NCBI RefSeq assembly: GCF_004208415.1
Contig: NZ_CP035758.1
Coordinates: forward strand, 2,046,001 to 2,110,000
From: Ktedonosporobacter rubrisoli
GTDB taxonomy: Bacteria > Chloroflexota > Ktedonobacteria > Ktedonobacterales > Ktedonobacteraceae
Reading direction: 5' to 3'
DNA: 64,000 bases
This document shows, piece after piece, positions 42,184-51,453 of this stretch. The notes beneath the pieces are model-generated. The model had not been told where the DNA came from. It searched no databases and was given only the letters and a program-made list of their open reading frames with translations. Both the position numbers and the translations under genes were made by a program. The number at the start of each line of letters is the position of its first letter. Within the stretch, counting starts at the first letter, position 1.

Positions 42184-43555
42184 AACCCAGAGTGAGATCC
42201 AACAAGGTGAAATCCACTTTATCCTTAGTAGAAGGATAGTTCCACAGTTTCGTGCCGTCGTTTGTCAACATCCCCATTACCGTATTATCTGTGGTTTGAA
42301 GATAGACGGCGCTACCACTGGCAGCCAGTAAATTAGTTGAGCCGTAGATGGCAAAAAGATACCAGGCTCCGTTCTGACACCAGCGCTTCTGGCCTCTGAC
42401 GCTATCAAAGACGCAGGTTGGGTCATCATTATTAGAGGAAGCGGATAATACATAGATGTTCCCATGAGCAGGCTGAGCAAAGAGCAGAGAGGAAAATTGC
42501 CAGAGTTGAGAACCGTTTTCTACCGAGAGAGCTGTTGCGCTCTCAGTGTGATTAGCCTCATTTTCGCTGTAGACGACAATTGCTCCATTATCGATAAAAA
42601 ATTCGAATGGATCAACTTTTTCCCCCGTGGGTGTTTTTACTGAGCTGCTCCAGAGAATTTGCCCATCTTGTAGAGAGAGCTTATCGACCTGCAAGCTTTT
42701 TTCATACGAATTGGAGAGAAGGACGTAGGCGGCCTGCTCCGTTACATCAACGGTATAGGGTTGCATAATTTGGCCTTGCCCAGGATAGACATGTTTCCAG
42801 AGGGCCTTGCCAGATTTGGGGCTGAACGCATAGACGGAGTAACAAGGGGAGACGACGCCACAAAGATTGGGATCATCGTGTTCGGGTAGGACAGTGATTG
42901 CTGCCTTGCTTGAGACTCTCACCTGCCCTTTATCGGTCACCTCGCTATACTTCATTTCCCAGGCCTTCTTGCCAGTACTTGCCTCATAGGCATACAAAAA
43001 TTCCTGGCCGGCCAGGTAGACAGTCTGATTGCAGACAGAAAGGGCGTTAAACGTGGCTTGTTTCGGTAAGCTCCATAGTTGCTTGCCTGTCGCTGCATCA
43101 AAGGCCGCTGCCTGGCTGAAATTGTTAGTTCCACTTTGTTTATAGTTCGCAAAATAGGCCACAACCCCATCGGAAGCCTTCACTACATAGTCAAAAAAAT
43201 CCTGGCTACCCAGATCCTTGCTCCAGATTTTCTGCCCCGAGGCAGGATTGAGTGCCGTGAGCGTGAGAGACTCCTGGTGCGTATTGAGTTGGGATTGAGG
43301 GACGGAGAGAAGATAGAGGTTCTTTGGCTTCTCTGGCTGATAGGGGCATCCCCCCGTTTCCTGGGGATTACTGCTGTCCGGTGGCAGCTTTACCGCCGTG
43401 GGTGTTGGAGATACCTTAGGGGTGGGAGATGGGCCTTGTTCCTGCGTTAGAGGGTTGCTGCAAGCGGTGAGCAGGACCCCCAAGATGCAGAGCAGTGCCA
43501 CACCGGCAGAGAAACAACTACAAAATCTTGAACAGCTTGTCCGGCGTTGAACCAT
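42182..43555 (-). CDS. PQQ-like beta-propeller lipoprotein
   Basis: A 457-residue secreted lipoprotein. After a basic N-terminus and hydrophobic core, the lipobox LLTAC marks the lipidated Cys; a Thr/Pro-rich linker follows (GPSPTPKVSPTPTA). The rest is PQQ-like/WD-type beta-propeller blades with recurring ALNPASGQKIW, AFDAATGKQLW, AYEASTGKKAW and AFSPKSGKALW. ATG 43555 follows AAGGATTTG. No enzyme active site is evident; such propellers usually act in protein interaction or ligand binding at the cell surface. The Cys pairs (LCGVVSPC) may form disulfides. Monocistronic. Confidence 0.9.
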   Translation of the reverse strand: MVQRRTSCSRFCSCFSAGVALLCILGVLLTACSNPLTQEQGPSPTPKVSPTPTAVKLPPDSSNPQETGGCPYQPEKPKNLYLLSVPQSQLNTHQESLTLTALNPASGQKIWSKDLGSQDFFDYVVKASDGVVAYFANYKQSGTNNFSQAAAFDAATGKQLWSLPKQATFNALSVCNQTVYLAGQEFLYAYEASTGKKAWEMKYSEVTDKGQVRVSSKAAITVLPEHDDPNLCGVVSPCYSVYAFSPKSGKALWKHVYPGQGQIMQPYTVDVTEQAAYVLLSNSYEKSLQVDKLSLQDGQILWSSSVKTPTGEKVDPFEFFIDNGAIVVYSENEANHTESATALSVENGSQLWQFSSLLFAQPAHGNIYVLSASSNNDDPTCVFDSVRGQKRWCQNGAWYLFAIYGSTNLLAASGSAVYLQTTDNTVMGMLTNDGTKLWNYPSTKDKVDFTLLDLTLG

Positions 43556-44040
43556 ACATTCAAATCCTTCTTCTAAAAGTATCATAGAATGGCGTACTAA
43601 TCCTGGCACAGCTTGTTCTCATCTATCATGTTAGTAAAGAACCGCTGAGCTACTATCCTAAAAAACTATGCTGTTTGTGATCTTAAAGGGCCTGTCGAAT
43701 GCAATGCTATGATATATTTCACATTTTGACTGTATGAAACTAGCAAGGGCATACTTCGGGACATGTACCTTTCTCTTGACACCTCAGGTGGTGTCAAAAG
43801 GCTAATTTTATATGAAGAAAGGCTAATTTCATGGATGTTTAATAACCAGAAACTATAGTATGTCAAAATACATCAGGAATATTCTAGAAATTAGCGCTAT
43901 ACTGAGGATATGGCCGTTTGCGCCACACATAAGGGCTAATCCTCTTTTCTGGTTGCGCGGAACCCTATTTATGCTCAGCTATTCTAGCCGCTGAAATAGG
44001 GGCCTGGCAAACCTATCCTGATTTTTAAAGAGGGCAAACC
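43556..44040. other. Divergent intergenic region with a TTGACACC palindrome
   Basis: About 485 bases. TTGACACC (43776-43783) and GGTGTCAA (43790-43797) form an exact 8-bp inverted repeat, followed by two AAGGCTAATTT copies within the next 40 bases. It may be an operator for the glycosyltransferase gene; no complete promoter was identified. Confidence 0.45.
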
Positions 44041-45294
44041 GTGAAACTATTGCTTCGTTCTATACTATTCTGGCTGATTCGTATAATTGGTAAGACCAGT
44101 ACATTTACTCTGCGCCGTCGCTCGTATTTTACTAAACAAGGTAGGGTACCTCGTATTCTCCTTGTCCATCCTGGTCACCTTGGGAGCGTCATCCTGGCTA
44201 CCCCCGTGCTTCATGCGCTTAAATCTCAGGTACCATATGCACACATCAGCATGATAGTCAGTTCAGTCAACCGTGAATTAATTGAGCATCATCCCGATCT
44301 TGATCAATTGTTAATCTGCCCCTTTCCTGATCGACGGCTAGGGAACAATCATTTTATCCGCTCGTGGCTCTTGCTAGTGATTCGAGCTTTACAATTGCGC
44401 CGAGAACAGTATGATCTGGCCATCAATCTGAGCCGGGTCAACTACTGGTGGGTCTCGGCCCTGCTGGCTTTAAGTGGAATACCGCGCAGGGTTGGCGCAG
44501 AAACACGTTACGGTTCGCAGTTTCTCACTACAGCGGTCGAACTGCTAGACTATGAGCATGCCACAGTCTCCTTACTGCGCATAACCAGCGCTGGATTACA
44601 GGCTCTGGGCTACAAGCCGCTTGAAGAGCCATACACTGTCGAGCGCTATCCTTTGTACTTTAAATCCACAGATGAGGATCAGCAACGCGTAGCTGAGTTG
44701 CTCAAGGAACAGGGAATTGCTGAAGATGCTCATTTAGTTATCATTCAGGCCGGCACCGGGGGCAACGCTAAGCTCTGGACAACTACCGGCTGGGCCGCGT
44801 GCGCTACTCGCTTGCATCGGCGCTTATCTGCAGCCGGCGTGCCGGTCAACATTATCTTAACGGGATCGCACCGAGAATACCCGTTGCTCAAAGAGATTGC
44901 CGACCATATGGAGATTCCCGCCACGCTTATCTCTCAGGTGACGCTTGGCCAATTGGCTGCGCTTTTTGCGCGGGCTGAGATAGTTCTGGGCGTCGATAGC
45001 GGAGCCTTGCACCTGGCCAGCACGCAGCAAACCGCGACCGTAAAGATCTTTGGCCCGACCGATTACCATGTCTATAGCCAATGGGCCGATGCAAAGCTGC
45101 ACTCCATGCTTGCTGCCGAGCAGCGTTGCCCCACCTGTCCAGATATTCCATGTGGGCGCATGTACCTGCCGTCCAACCTACCTGACGAATTTACCTGTAT
45201 GCGCCAGATCTCAGAGCAGCAGGTTTATGCCGTAGCCTGTCGGCATTTGACTCATCTTTTGCCCGAGAAGCAAGTGTGTAGAAAAATTGGTTGA
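44041..45294 (+). CDS. Glycosyltransferase family 9 protein
   Basis: A 417-residue GT9 (heptosyltransferase-like) enzyme. It shows RILLVHPGHLGSVILATPVLHALK, the N-terminal GT9 motif, and IVLGVDSGALHLASTQQTATVKIFGPTD, the conserved donor-binding motif (GxDSGxxHLAxxxxxPxVxLFGPT). GTG 44041 follows GAGGGC. The N-terminal hydrophobic stretch suggests membrane association. GT9 enzymes are best known from LPS core synthesis; in a single-membrane organism they would act on another surface glycan. A protein-kinase-like gene follows on the same strand after 252 bases. Confidence 0.92.
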   Translation: MKLLLRSILFWLIRIIGKTSTFTLRRRSYFTKQGRVPRILLVHPGHLGSVILATPVLHALKSQVPYAHISMIVSSVNRELIEHHPDLDQLLICPFPDRRLGNNHFIRSWLLLVIRALQLRREQYDLAINLSRVNYWWVSALLALSGIPRRVGAETRYGSQFLTTAVELLDYEHATVSLLRITSAGLQALGYKPLEEPYTVERYPLYFKSTDEDQQRVAELLKEQGIAEDAHLVIIQAGTGGNAKLWTTTGWAACATRLHRRLSAAGVPVNIILTGSHREYPLLKEIADHMEIPATLISQVTLGQLAALFARAEIVLGVDSGALHLASTQQTATVKIFGPTDYHVYSQWADAKLHSMLAAEQRCPTCPDIPCGRMYLPSNLPDEFTCMRQISEQQVYAVACRHLTHLLPEKQVCRKIG

Positions 45295-45546
45295 AGCCTG
45301 GTTCCAGATCTTAAATTACATATACCGTGAAGCTCTTTTGTAGTGTTTATGCTCGCTTGGATTGCACAAAGGGATCTGGGCCTTACGCAAGAAAAGTTCC
45401 ACTTCCTGCCTCTGCCAGGCATTTCATAGCCCTTCTGGTCTATTAGATGGTAGCGAAAGAGGCATCAGGGGTGTCAAGGATCTTGCGGAGGTGGTAAAGT
45501 ATAGATTGATTTTAATACAACGTGCAATGAACAAGGAGCATAGCTT

Positions 45547-46479
45547 GTGCCCAGATTTCAACCTTCTTGTGGCATGTTTCTACATATCGGATCGCTGAAA
45601 TTTGAGTTTATGCCTCAGCCTCTCTCCTCTCAAAAGAAGGAGACAGTTTTTGTATTGGAGGGGGGAGAGGCATTTATCTATAAGATCCGCAACATCGAGA
45701 CAAAGAAATTGTATGCACTTAAGGTGTTAAAACCTGCGTATTGTGGTAAGCATATAGCCTATATTACTGATAAGACAGTTCCGCTCTCTAACATTCCTGG
45801 TTTCTTTCTGGTGCGTCGTCTTTGCATCACTACGCAGAATTATCCTGAGTTGATAAAAGCTTTTCCCGAGCTGGAATATGCCATCTTAATGCCCTGGGTT
45901 GAGGCGCCAAGTTGGCGATGTTTGTTATTAGATCAAGCTGCCAGCGAGCGCTACACGCTTATGGAGGCCCGTTACCTGGCTCTGGCTACCGCACGAGCTC
46001 TCAGTAGTCTTGAAGCCTGTGGATGGGCTCATACTGATATTGCCGGTGGGAATATTTTGCTTTCTCCTGACCGCAAACGCATAGAGCTTTTGGATTTTGA
46101 AGGGATGTATGTGCCGGGCATGCCTGAGCCCAGGAGGCTGAGCCGGGGCTCACCTGGCTATCAACATCGCCATCTGGGCCCACAAAGGCAGTGGTGCATG
46201 GAGGGCGATCGCTTTGCCGGGGCCATACTTTTGACTGAGATGCTGACCTGGTGGGAACCACGGGTACGTACGCGCGCCGCCGAATATACGGAGACGCTCT
46301 TCTGTGCTGAGGAGTTGCAGGTGCCTGATACGCCTATCTGGCAGGCTGTACGCAATGTATTATATTTCTTACATCCCGATATTCTTGCGCTTTTCGATCA
46401 GGCCTGGAACTCGCTGACGCTGGCGGCATGCCCTGATCTTGCTACCTGGACAAAGGTCTTAGTCTCAGTACTTGCTTGA
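45547..46479 (+). CDS. Atypical Ser/Thr protein kinase-like protein (DFE variant)
   Basis: A 310-residue protein-kinase-fold protein. The nucleotide-binding loop is VLEGGEAFIYKI, the ATP Lys is K59 (YALKVLKP), and the catalytic loop HTDIAGGN has D164 and N169. The metal motif reads D183-F-E instead of DFG, followed by GMYVPG and GSPGYQHR. That combination resembles the YegI-type kinase group (D[FY][DE]GM[FY]VP...YQH). GTG 45547 has AAGGAG eight bases upstream. No transmembrane or sensor domain follows. Kinase activity is plausible but unproven. Confidence 0.85.
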   Translation: MPRFQPSCGMFLHIGSLKFEFMPQPLSSQKKETVFVLEGGEAFIYKIRNIETKKLYALKVLKPAYCGKHIAYITDKTVPLSNIPGFFLVRRLCITTQNYPELIKAFPELEYAILMPWVEAPSWRCLLLDQAASERYTLMEARYLALATARALSSLEACGWAHTDIAGGNILLSPDRKRIELLDFEGMYVPGMPEPRRLSRGSPGYQHRHLGPQRQWCMEGDRFAGAILLTEMLTWWEPRVRTRAAEYTETLFCAEELQVPDTPIWQAVRNVLYFLHPDILALFDQAWNSLTLAACPDLATWTKVLVSVLA

Positions 46480-46562
46480 CGATCTCCAAATCAATTTTAT
46501 TTTTTTGCCCTTTGTCTTTATTTGGAGCTTGCGTTTCTGGCTCTATGCTAATTTTACTTATA

Positions 46563-46593
46563 GAGAGGTCAGGAGAGGAAATCCTGGCCCCTC
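46563..46593. terminator. Hairpin between convergent genes
   Basis: GAGAGGTCAGGA (46563-46574) pairs with TCCTGGCCCCTC (46582-46593) at 10 of 12 positions. It lies between the kinase-like gene and the nitroreductase gene. No strong T run. Confidence 0.5.
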
Positions 46594-46622
46594 TTCATTG
46601 AGCACCTATAGAGAGGGCTGCG

Positions 46623-47150
46623 TTAAGACCAATGTTGCCAGCGCACAATCTCGTCTAAAGGCTTGCGTCCACCCTTTTTGGCGGGACGGGATTTCTCTTG
46701 CTGGGTTGGATAACCAAACGAGAGAACGATCTGGCAGGTCAGGTTGGCAGGAAGTTGAAGGGCCTCACGCGTCTTGTCTTCGTATTGCATCGAGGTGACA
46801 CATGAGCCGATGCCCAGATCCCAGGCAGCTAGCTGCATATAGGCGGCAGCCTGTCCCAGATCGAAGCTACGAGCCTGGTCACCCTCATTAGGAACAAGTG
46901 CTATAGCAAAGGCGGCGTGCGGGATATGTCCCGCGTACATTCCACCTTCTGCCAGCCGTTGAAGCCTCTCGCGTTCACTAACTACAATAAAATACCATGG
47001 TTGGGTATTCCTTGAACTTTGGGCACGCCGTCCCGCGTTTAATACAGCGCGGATATCCTCTTCAGAGGCCGTTTGCTGACTATACTGGCGCGTGGCGCGC
47101 AGCGTGCGAATCAGTTCCGCGACCCGGGACTTTCCTTCTGCTTCAGACAT
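46623..47150 (-). CDS. Nitroreductase family protein
   Basis: A 175-residue small nitroreductase-fold flavoprotein. LRATRQYSQQTASEEDIRAVLNAGRRAQSSRNTQPWYFIVV contains the FMN-contact Arg and the SxNxQPWxF motif; SFDLGQAAAYMQLAAWDLGIGSCVTS is the conserved helix; VLSFGYP is the C-terminal strand. ATG 47150 follows GAAGGGAAT. Compared with the protein at 36246-36896 it belongs to the shorter NfnB-like branch. Substrate unknown; monocistronic. Confidence 0.9.
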   Translation of the reverse strand: MSEAEGKSRVAELIRTLRATRQYSQQTASEEDIRAVLNAGRRAQSSRNTQPWYFIVVSERERLQRLAEGGMYAGHIPHAAFAIALVPNEGDQARSFDLGQAAAYMQLAAWDLGIGSCVTSMQYEDKTREALQLPANLTCQIVLSFGYPTQQEKSRPAKKGGRKPLDEIVRWQHWS

Positions 47151-47351
47151 GATTCTATTCCCTTCTCAAGGTTTCAATATTCTATGTAACGCATGTACAG
47201 CTTCCATCATTCTGGATGCCTCAAGGCCGGATACCATTGTGCACCCGCTTACTCTTTCATTGTATTCTCTAGAAAGTAAAAAGACGCGCGCTTTATTGCT
47301 CATTTACCGTATATTTTTGCCCTGGCAGGCCGCCAATGAAAGGAGCCAGAG

Positions 47352-48311
47352 CTAAATGCTCAATGATTGAGGAGGAGCATCGAGGACCGGGGGCATGCCC
47401 GCTGCTGCTGGGGCAGGAGAGAGAAAGAAGAGGCCTCGCGCTTTACGTAGGGTAGAGGGAGCCTGCCCCAGGACAACTTTACAGGCCTCAGTAAACTGTC
47501 GGCTTGAACTAAAGCCGCTGCGATATGAGATTTCTTCTATGCTCAGGCTTGTCGTAAAAAGGAGCTGCAGAGCATGGTTTAAGCGCTGTTGTCTGAGGTA
47601 GTGGCCGGGTGTCGTGCCAACTTCTTGTTTAAAGCGGCGCGAGAAATAGAAAGAGCTAAGTCCAATTGTGCTGGCTATATTCTCTAAAGCGAGGGAGGAG
47701 CAGGCATGGTGCTTTTCTAATAGCCTCATTGCTTGTAATATCCCATCGCTTGCATGCCTCAAGGCGGATGGCTGCATTGGCACTGTTGGCGCGGGAAATC
47801 CTGGCCTGGCTGTGCTCCGTAAAAACGTAGCTAATACTAGCTGCAGGTGAAGAGATATAATATAGTTAGAGGTTTGCCCACAGCGCCGAACCTCTTGCAA
47901 AAGCTGGTAGAGCGCATTCTGTAGTTGAGGAGGGCAGGGGAGAATGCTAGCATGCGGTGCCTTGAATGCACAATTTTTATAGAGTTCTTGCCAGACTCGT
48001 TCTACCATTTCCTTGCGAAATATTACGAAAATCGTTTCAAGCTCGCTAGCAATATGATGAGCGTGCTGAATATAGGGGCTTGTCCAGATGACATGTAATG
48101 GTGGAACTGGATGCCAATTGCCATCGAGATGAATTTCCTGCATGCCCTGGCAGACGAGCTCCAGGGTATACATATCATCAAAATGTGGCCCTGTCCGGCT
48201 ATCCTTGACCCGTAAAGGTTCATAGCCAATCAGGCTGTGAGCATCGCGCCAGAGAATGTAAGAGCAGGTGTTGAGAGGTACAACCGGGATCTCATTAGTG
48301 TGTTGTATCAT
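47352..48311 (-). CDS. AraC family transcriptional regulator
   Basis: A 319-residue AraC/XylS regulator with an N-terminal cupin-like ligand domain (EIPVVPLNTCSYILWRDAHSL onward) and a C-terminal double helix-turn-helix: ALENIASTIGLSSFYFSRRFKQEVGTTPGHYLRQQRLNHALQLL then SIEEISYRSGFSSSRQFTEACKVVLGQAPS. ATG 48311 follows AGAAAGGTC. It is divergent from the zinc-less medium-chain dehydrogenase at 48663, which is its most likely target; a TAGTATC/GATACTA palindrome lies between them. Confidence 0.92.
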   Translation of the reverse strand: MIQHTNEIPVVPLNTCSYILWRDAHSLIGYEPLRVKDSRTGPHFDDMYTLELVCQGMQEIHLDGNWHPVPPLHVIWTSPYIQHAHHIASELETIFVIFRKEMVERVWQELYKNCAFKAPHASILPCPPQLQNALYQLLQEVRRCGQTSNYIISLHLQLVLATFLRSTARPGFPAPTVPMQPSALRHASDGILQAMRLLEKHHACSSLALENIASTIGLSSFYFSRRFKQEVGTTPGHYLRQQRLNHALQLLFTTSLSIEEISYRSGFSSSRQFTEACKVVLGQAPSTLRKARGLFFLSPAPAAAGMPPVLDAPPQSLSI

Positions 48312-48542
48312 GCTGGAGACCTTTCTCTGTGGCAAATAGTTGTAGTTGTGTTGGTTACTTTGGCAAAAAACCAGCAGTTCAAGTTACTCATTATAGAGTT
48401 ATAACATTGCTAGCCCTGGCCAGGCTTCCTGACCGATGTTGTACTGAAACTTACGTCTTTGCTGTCGATAGCTATCTGCCCACGCTTCGGGTCTGCAAGC
48501 TCCATTTGCGCCTCCTTCAAGATGTTGCCCTAAAGATCCTAT

Positions 48543-48562
48543 TAGTATCTTTTATGATACTA
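48543..48562 (+). promoter_or_regulatory. Palindrome upstream of the dehydrogenase gene
   Basis: TAGTATC (48543-48549) and GATACTA (48556-48562), an exact 7-bp inverted repeat in the divergent region between the AraC gene and the dehydrogenase gene. Apart from this the 350-base gap shows nothing. Confidence 0.45.
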
Positions 48563-48662
48563 TGGCACAGGATTGTGCGTACTTCACATAAGTTGATACC
48601 TTGTGGTACAAAGGATAGAGAGAGATATGTAAAGCAAATTTTGCATGAAAGAAAGGCAAGCA

Positions 48663-49679
48663 ATGAAAGCTATTGGCTTTTATCGTTCTCTTCCTATCGA
48701 AAATGAAGAGAGCTTGATCGATCTTGAGATAGAGAAACCCACACCGACAGGGCGCGATCTGTTAGTGCAGGTCAAAGCTGTCTCAGTTAATCCTACCGAT
48801 GTCAAATCCCGCGTCGGCCTCAAACAGGCAGAGGAGACGCCGCAAATCCTTGGCCGGGATGTGGCCGGGATTGTCGCTGAGGTTGGCGCGGAATGCTCGC
48901 TCTTCCGGCCAGGGGATGAGGTCTATTATGCTGGCAGCAATGTTCGTCCCGGCGGCAATAGTGAATTTCATCTTGTGGACGAGCGCATTGTTGGGCACAA
49001 ACCACAGAGCCTGGATTTCGCGCGGGCTGCCGCGCTTCCTCTTACCTCGTTGACTGCTATGGAGGGACTGTTTGAGCGTCTGGGCATCGCGCGCGATCCT
49101 GCTGTGAACCAGGGCAAGACCATCCTTATCATTGGTGCGGCTGGTGGGGTTGGCTCTGTCGCAACCCAGCTCGCCGACTTTGTTGGCTTGACCGTCATCG
49201 GAACGGCATCGCGGCAGGAAACTGTCAAGTGGGCTAAAGAGCACGGCGCAGCCCATACGATTAACCATACACAGGCCTTTGTCCCTCAATTAAAGGCCCT
49301 CGGCTTTCCCACTGTCGATTACATCTTCTGCCTTAACGATCCTGAGCGGCATTGGGACAGTATCGTTGAGGCCATTGTACCGCAGGGCAAAATCTGTTCC
49401 ATTCTCCCACTCGGCCCTTCCACCAAGCTCGATACGCTCTTTTATAAAAGCGTAACGCTCGTCTGGGAACTGATGTACACCCGACCGATGTTTCAGACCC
49501 CTGACATGATCGAGCAGCACAACCTGCTTGAAGATTTGAGGCAGCTCGTGGAGGCCGGCAAGGTGAAGACGACACTGACCGAGTTACTGGAGCCGATCAA
49601 TGCGGCGAATATGCGCAAAGCCCATGCGAAAGTTGAAAGTGGCAAAACAATTGGTAAGATAGTCCTGGCAAATTTCTAG
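48663..49679 (+). CDS. Zinc-independent medium-chain dehydrogenase (quinone oxidoreductase-like)
   Basis: A 338-residue medium-chain dehydrogenase/reductase. The GroES-like N-domain has LLVQVKAVSVNPTDVKSR and ILGRDVAGIVAEVG; the Rossmann domain has the NADPH motif ILIIGAAGGVGSVATQLA. Catalytic zinc ligands (Cys, His-Glu) are absent and the structural-zinc Cys lobe is missing, as in the ZADH1/YhdH-like quinone or enone reductases. ATG 48663 follows GAAAGGC. The divergent AraC gene probably regulates it. Confidence 0.92.
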   Translation: MKAIGFYRSLPIENEESLIDLEIEKPTPTGRDLLVQVKAVSVNPTDVKSRVGLKQAEETPQILGRDVAGIVAEVGAECSLFRPGDEVYYAGSNVRPGGNSEFHLVDERIVGHKPQSLDFARAAALPLTSLTAMEGLFERLGIARDPAVNQGKTILIIGAAGGVGSVATQLADFVGLTVIGTASRQETVKWAKEHGAAHTINHTQAFVPQLKALGFPTVDYIFCLNDPERHWDSIVEAIVPQGKICSILPLGPSTKLDTLFYKSVTLVWELMYTRPMFQTPDMIEQHNLLEDLRQLVEAGKVKTTLTELLEPINAANMRKAHAKVESGKTIGKIVLANF

Positions 49680-49818
49680 CATCCTTTGGCATATTCCAGC
49701 TTTTCTCTTTGTGCTCGACGCACAGGCAAAGAACCTTTTCTGATCTCAAGCTACTGCCACGAGGCGGGTAAGATCGAGAATGGTGGGCGTAAAAGCGCAA
49801 TCCGGCCGCCAGAGTTGA

Positions 49819-49850
49819 CAGCGTACACAGTGTGCTTGCCGTGTACGCTG
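49819..49850. terminator. Hairpin between convergent genes
   Basis: CAGCGTACAC (49819-49828) pairs exactly with GTGTACGCTG (49841-49850). It lies between the dehydrogenase and the GCS2-type gene; no T run follows. Confidence 0.55.
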
Positions 49851-49899
49851 GGCCAGGATTTGATTACCGTCCTGAATCAGGCAGGATTGGTTCGCAATC

Positions 49900-51057
49900 C
49901 TATGGCTTTTTGCTGTGAGGTATTTGCGCAGGCGTTACCAGAGCCGGCTCTGCCATATCCGCTGCATATGTTGCGCGCAAGCTCTCTTCAATTGATCCGC
50001 TTTGCTGGAATTTCTTGATCAGCTCATCAGCTGGCGTTTGCTGAGACTCAAGCATCCTGTAGAGAGGCTCCAGCCAATGCTTATCAGGATCATCGCCAAG
50101 AGCGCTTGCTGCGGCCTGTAGCACTTCGTGTGTGCCGTCAGCAATGTCCTTGCTGGCAAAGCCCAGAAGAGACGAGTGCTGGTGTAAAGATGCATCGGGC
50201 GTCGTTGCCCTTCCCTGCAATGTTTTGTCGCCAGCCAGACCTTTAAGTAAAGCCAGCAGGGCAGCATAGATAGTAAAATCGGCGCAACTGTCACAGGCCT
50301 TAAATTCGATCCTTCCTACCTCAGCCGGCAGGCGAGCTATTTTGGTCAAGGAGGGATCACTATCAATCAGCTCTTCTGGCTGGCCCAGAAATACCATAAC
50401 AGCCGGTCGCGGGCCTGTACGTACGAAAGTTCGTACAGATAAACCTTGCCAGAGTTTTCCCCCGTAAAAGGGTGAGCTATAGCTGAAAGGAATGATATAG
50501 GGACTATAATAGGTCAACTTGCGCCCGATATCGATAATCTCCTCGGTGCTCAGCCCCTGCAACGAAAAGTTGAGGTCGGGACCATAAGTAAGCATTGGGA
50601 TCGTCGCTGTACGCTTTTCCGGTGATTGTCGTTTCCGCTGCCGTTCAAACTCGCTTAGAGGCGGATCGGGAACGAACTCGGTATAATATGGATTAAAACT
50701 GACGAGCACAGGAACAAAACCGGCGCTCAGGGCTACCCGGCTTAGTAAACGAAAGCTTGTAGTCAGCTCTTCGACTGCCCTCTGAATGCTCGCATGGAGC
50801 GTGGTGCGAATCTCAATACCCTTTGGCAAGCAGGCAGTCACGGCCCCGGTCGAGTCGTAACGCTCGAACCCTTCGATGTACCAGCGCTTTTTCTTAATGC
50901 CTGCATCGCCAATGCGCAACTGTGGATAATCTTCCTCGTACAAGGGGAGCTGGCTAATAAGAGAATCTAGATCGGCGAATGGTGTGGATGCGAAATCAAC
51001 AAACTGGCCAGCTTTATTCAACAAGGCCACCTCATGCTCAATACCAAATTTAAACAT
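49900..51057 (-). CDS. Glutamate-cysteine ligase family (GCS2-type) protein
   Basis: A 385-residue protein of the carboxylate-amine/glutamate-cysteine ligase superfamily (GCS2 group, which includes YbdK and EgtA-like enzymes). The N-terminal FGIEHEVALLNKAG carries the metal-binding Glu residues, KGIEIRTTLHASIQRAVEEL is the next conserved block, and RIEFKACDSCADFTIYAALLALLKGLA the substrate/ATP region. ATG 51057 follows AAGGAGAG. The product would be a gamma-glutamyl or similar amide; glutathione, ergothioneine-pathway or an unknown dipeptide are possible. No partner synthetase gene is adjacent. Confidence 0.87.
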   Translation of the reverse strand: MFKFGIEHEVALLNKAGQFVDFASTPFADLDSLISQLPLYEEDYPQLRIGDAGIKKKRWYIEGFERYDSTGAVTACLPKGIEIRTTLHASIQRAVEELTTSFRLLSRVALSAGFVPVLVSFNPYYTEFVPDPPLSEFERQRKRQSPEKRTATIPMLTYGPDLNFSLQGLSTEEIIDIGRKLTYYSPYIIPFSYSSPFYGGKLWQGLSVRTFVRTGPRPAVMVFLGQPEELIDSDPSLTKIARLPAEVGRIEFKACDSCADFTIYAALLALLKGLAGDKTLQGRATTPDASLHQHSSLLGFASKDIADGTHEVLQAAASALGDDPDKHWLEPLYRMLESQQTPADELIKKFQQSGSIEESLRATYAADMAEPALVTPAQIPHSKKP

Positions 51058-51453
51058 GTCTCTCCTTATGGCATGTATTTAGCTCCTCAGGCTTTGCCCC
51101 TTGTCCTGATGGTTCCATCTAGGCAAACAAGGCAGTCTGCGGAGCTTGTTGTCTTAGCTTGGTATAGTCAAGACTTGCCTAACTATACCCATCTCTGTGT
51201 TGGAGTCTTTCGCGCTTTGCCGTAAGCGCAACACGCTGCGCGGTAAGCCCGTTGTGTAAAATAGCACACAATGAAGCGCCGCGGAGATGTAGAGGAGAAA
51301 AAGCGTTTGCTCCCCCTTACACTTCTAGTATAGCAATCTCGGCAAATGGCAATTCCTTCTTTACCAGTAAGCTGAGTCCTCGCTTGCCGATGGGGGAGCA
51401 AAGATAGGTTCACTACATAGTTAGCTTTATTCTGCGTTCCAGCCTCTTCAAGC
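51058..51453. other. Intergenic, nothing recognised
   Basis: About 400 bases between two minus-strand genes. No gene, strong hairpin or clear promoter was recognised. Confidence 0.4.
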
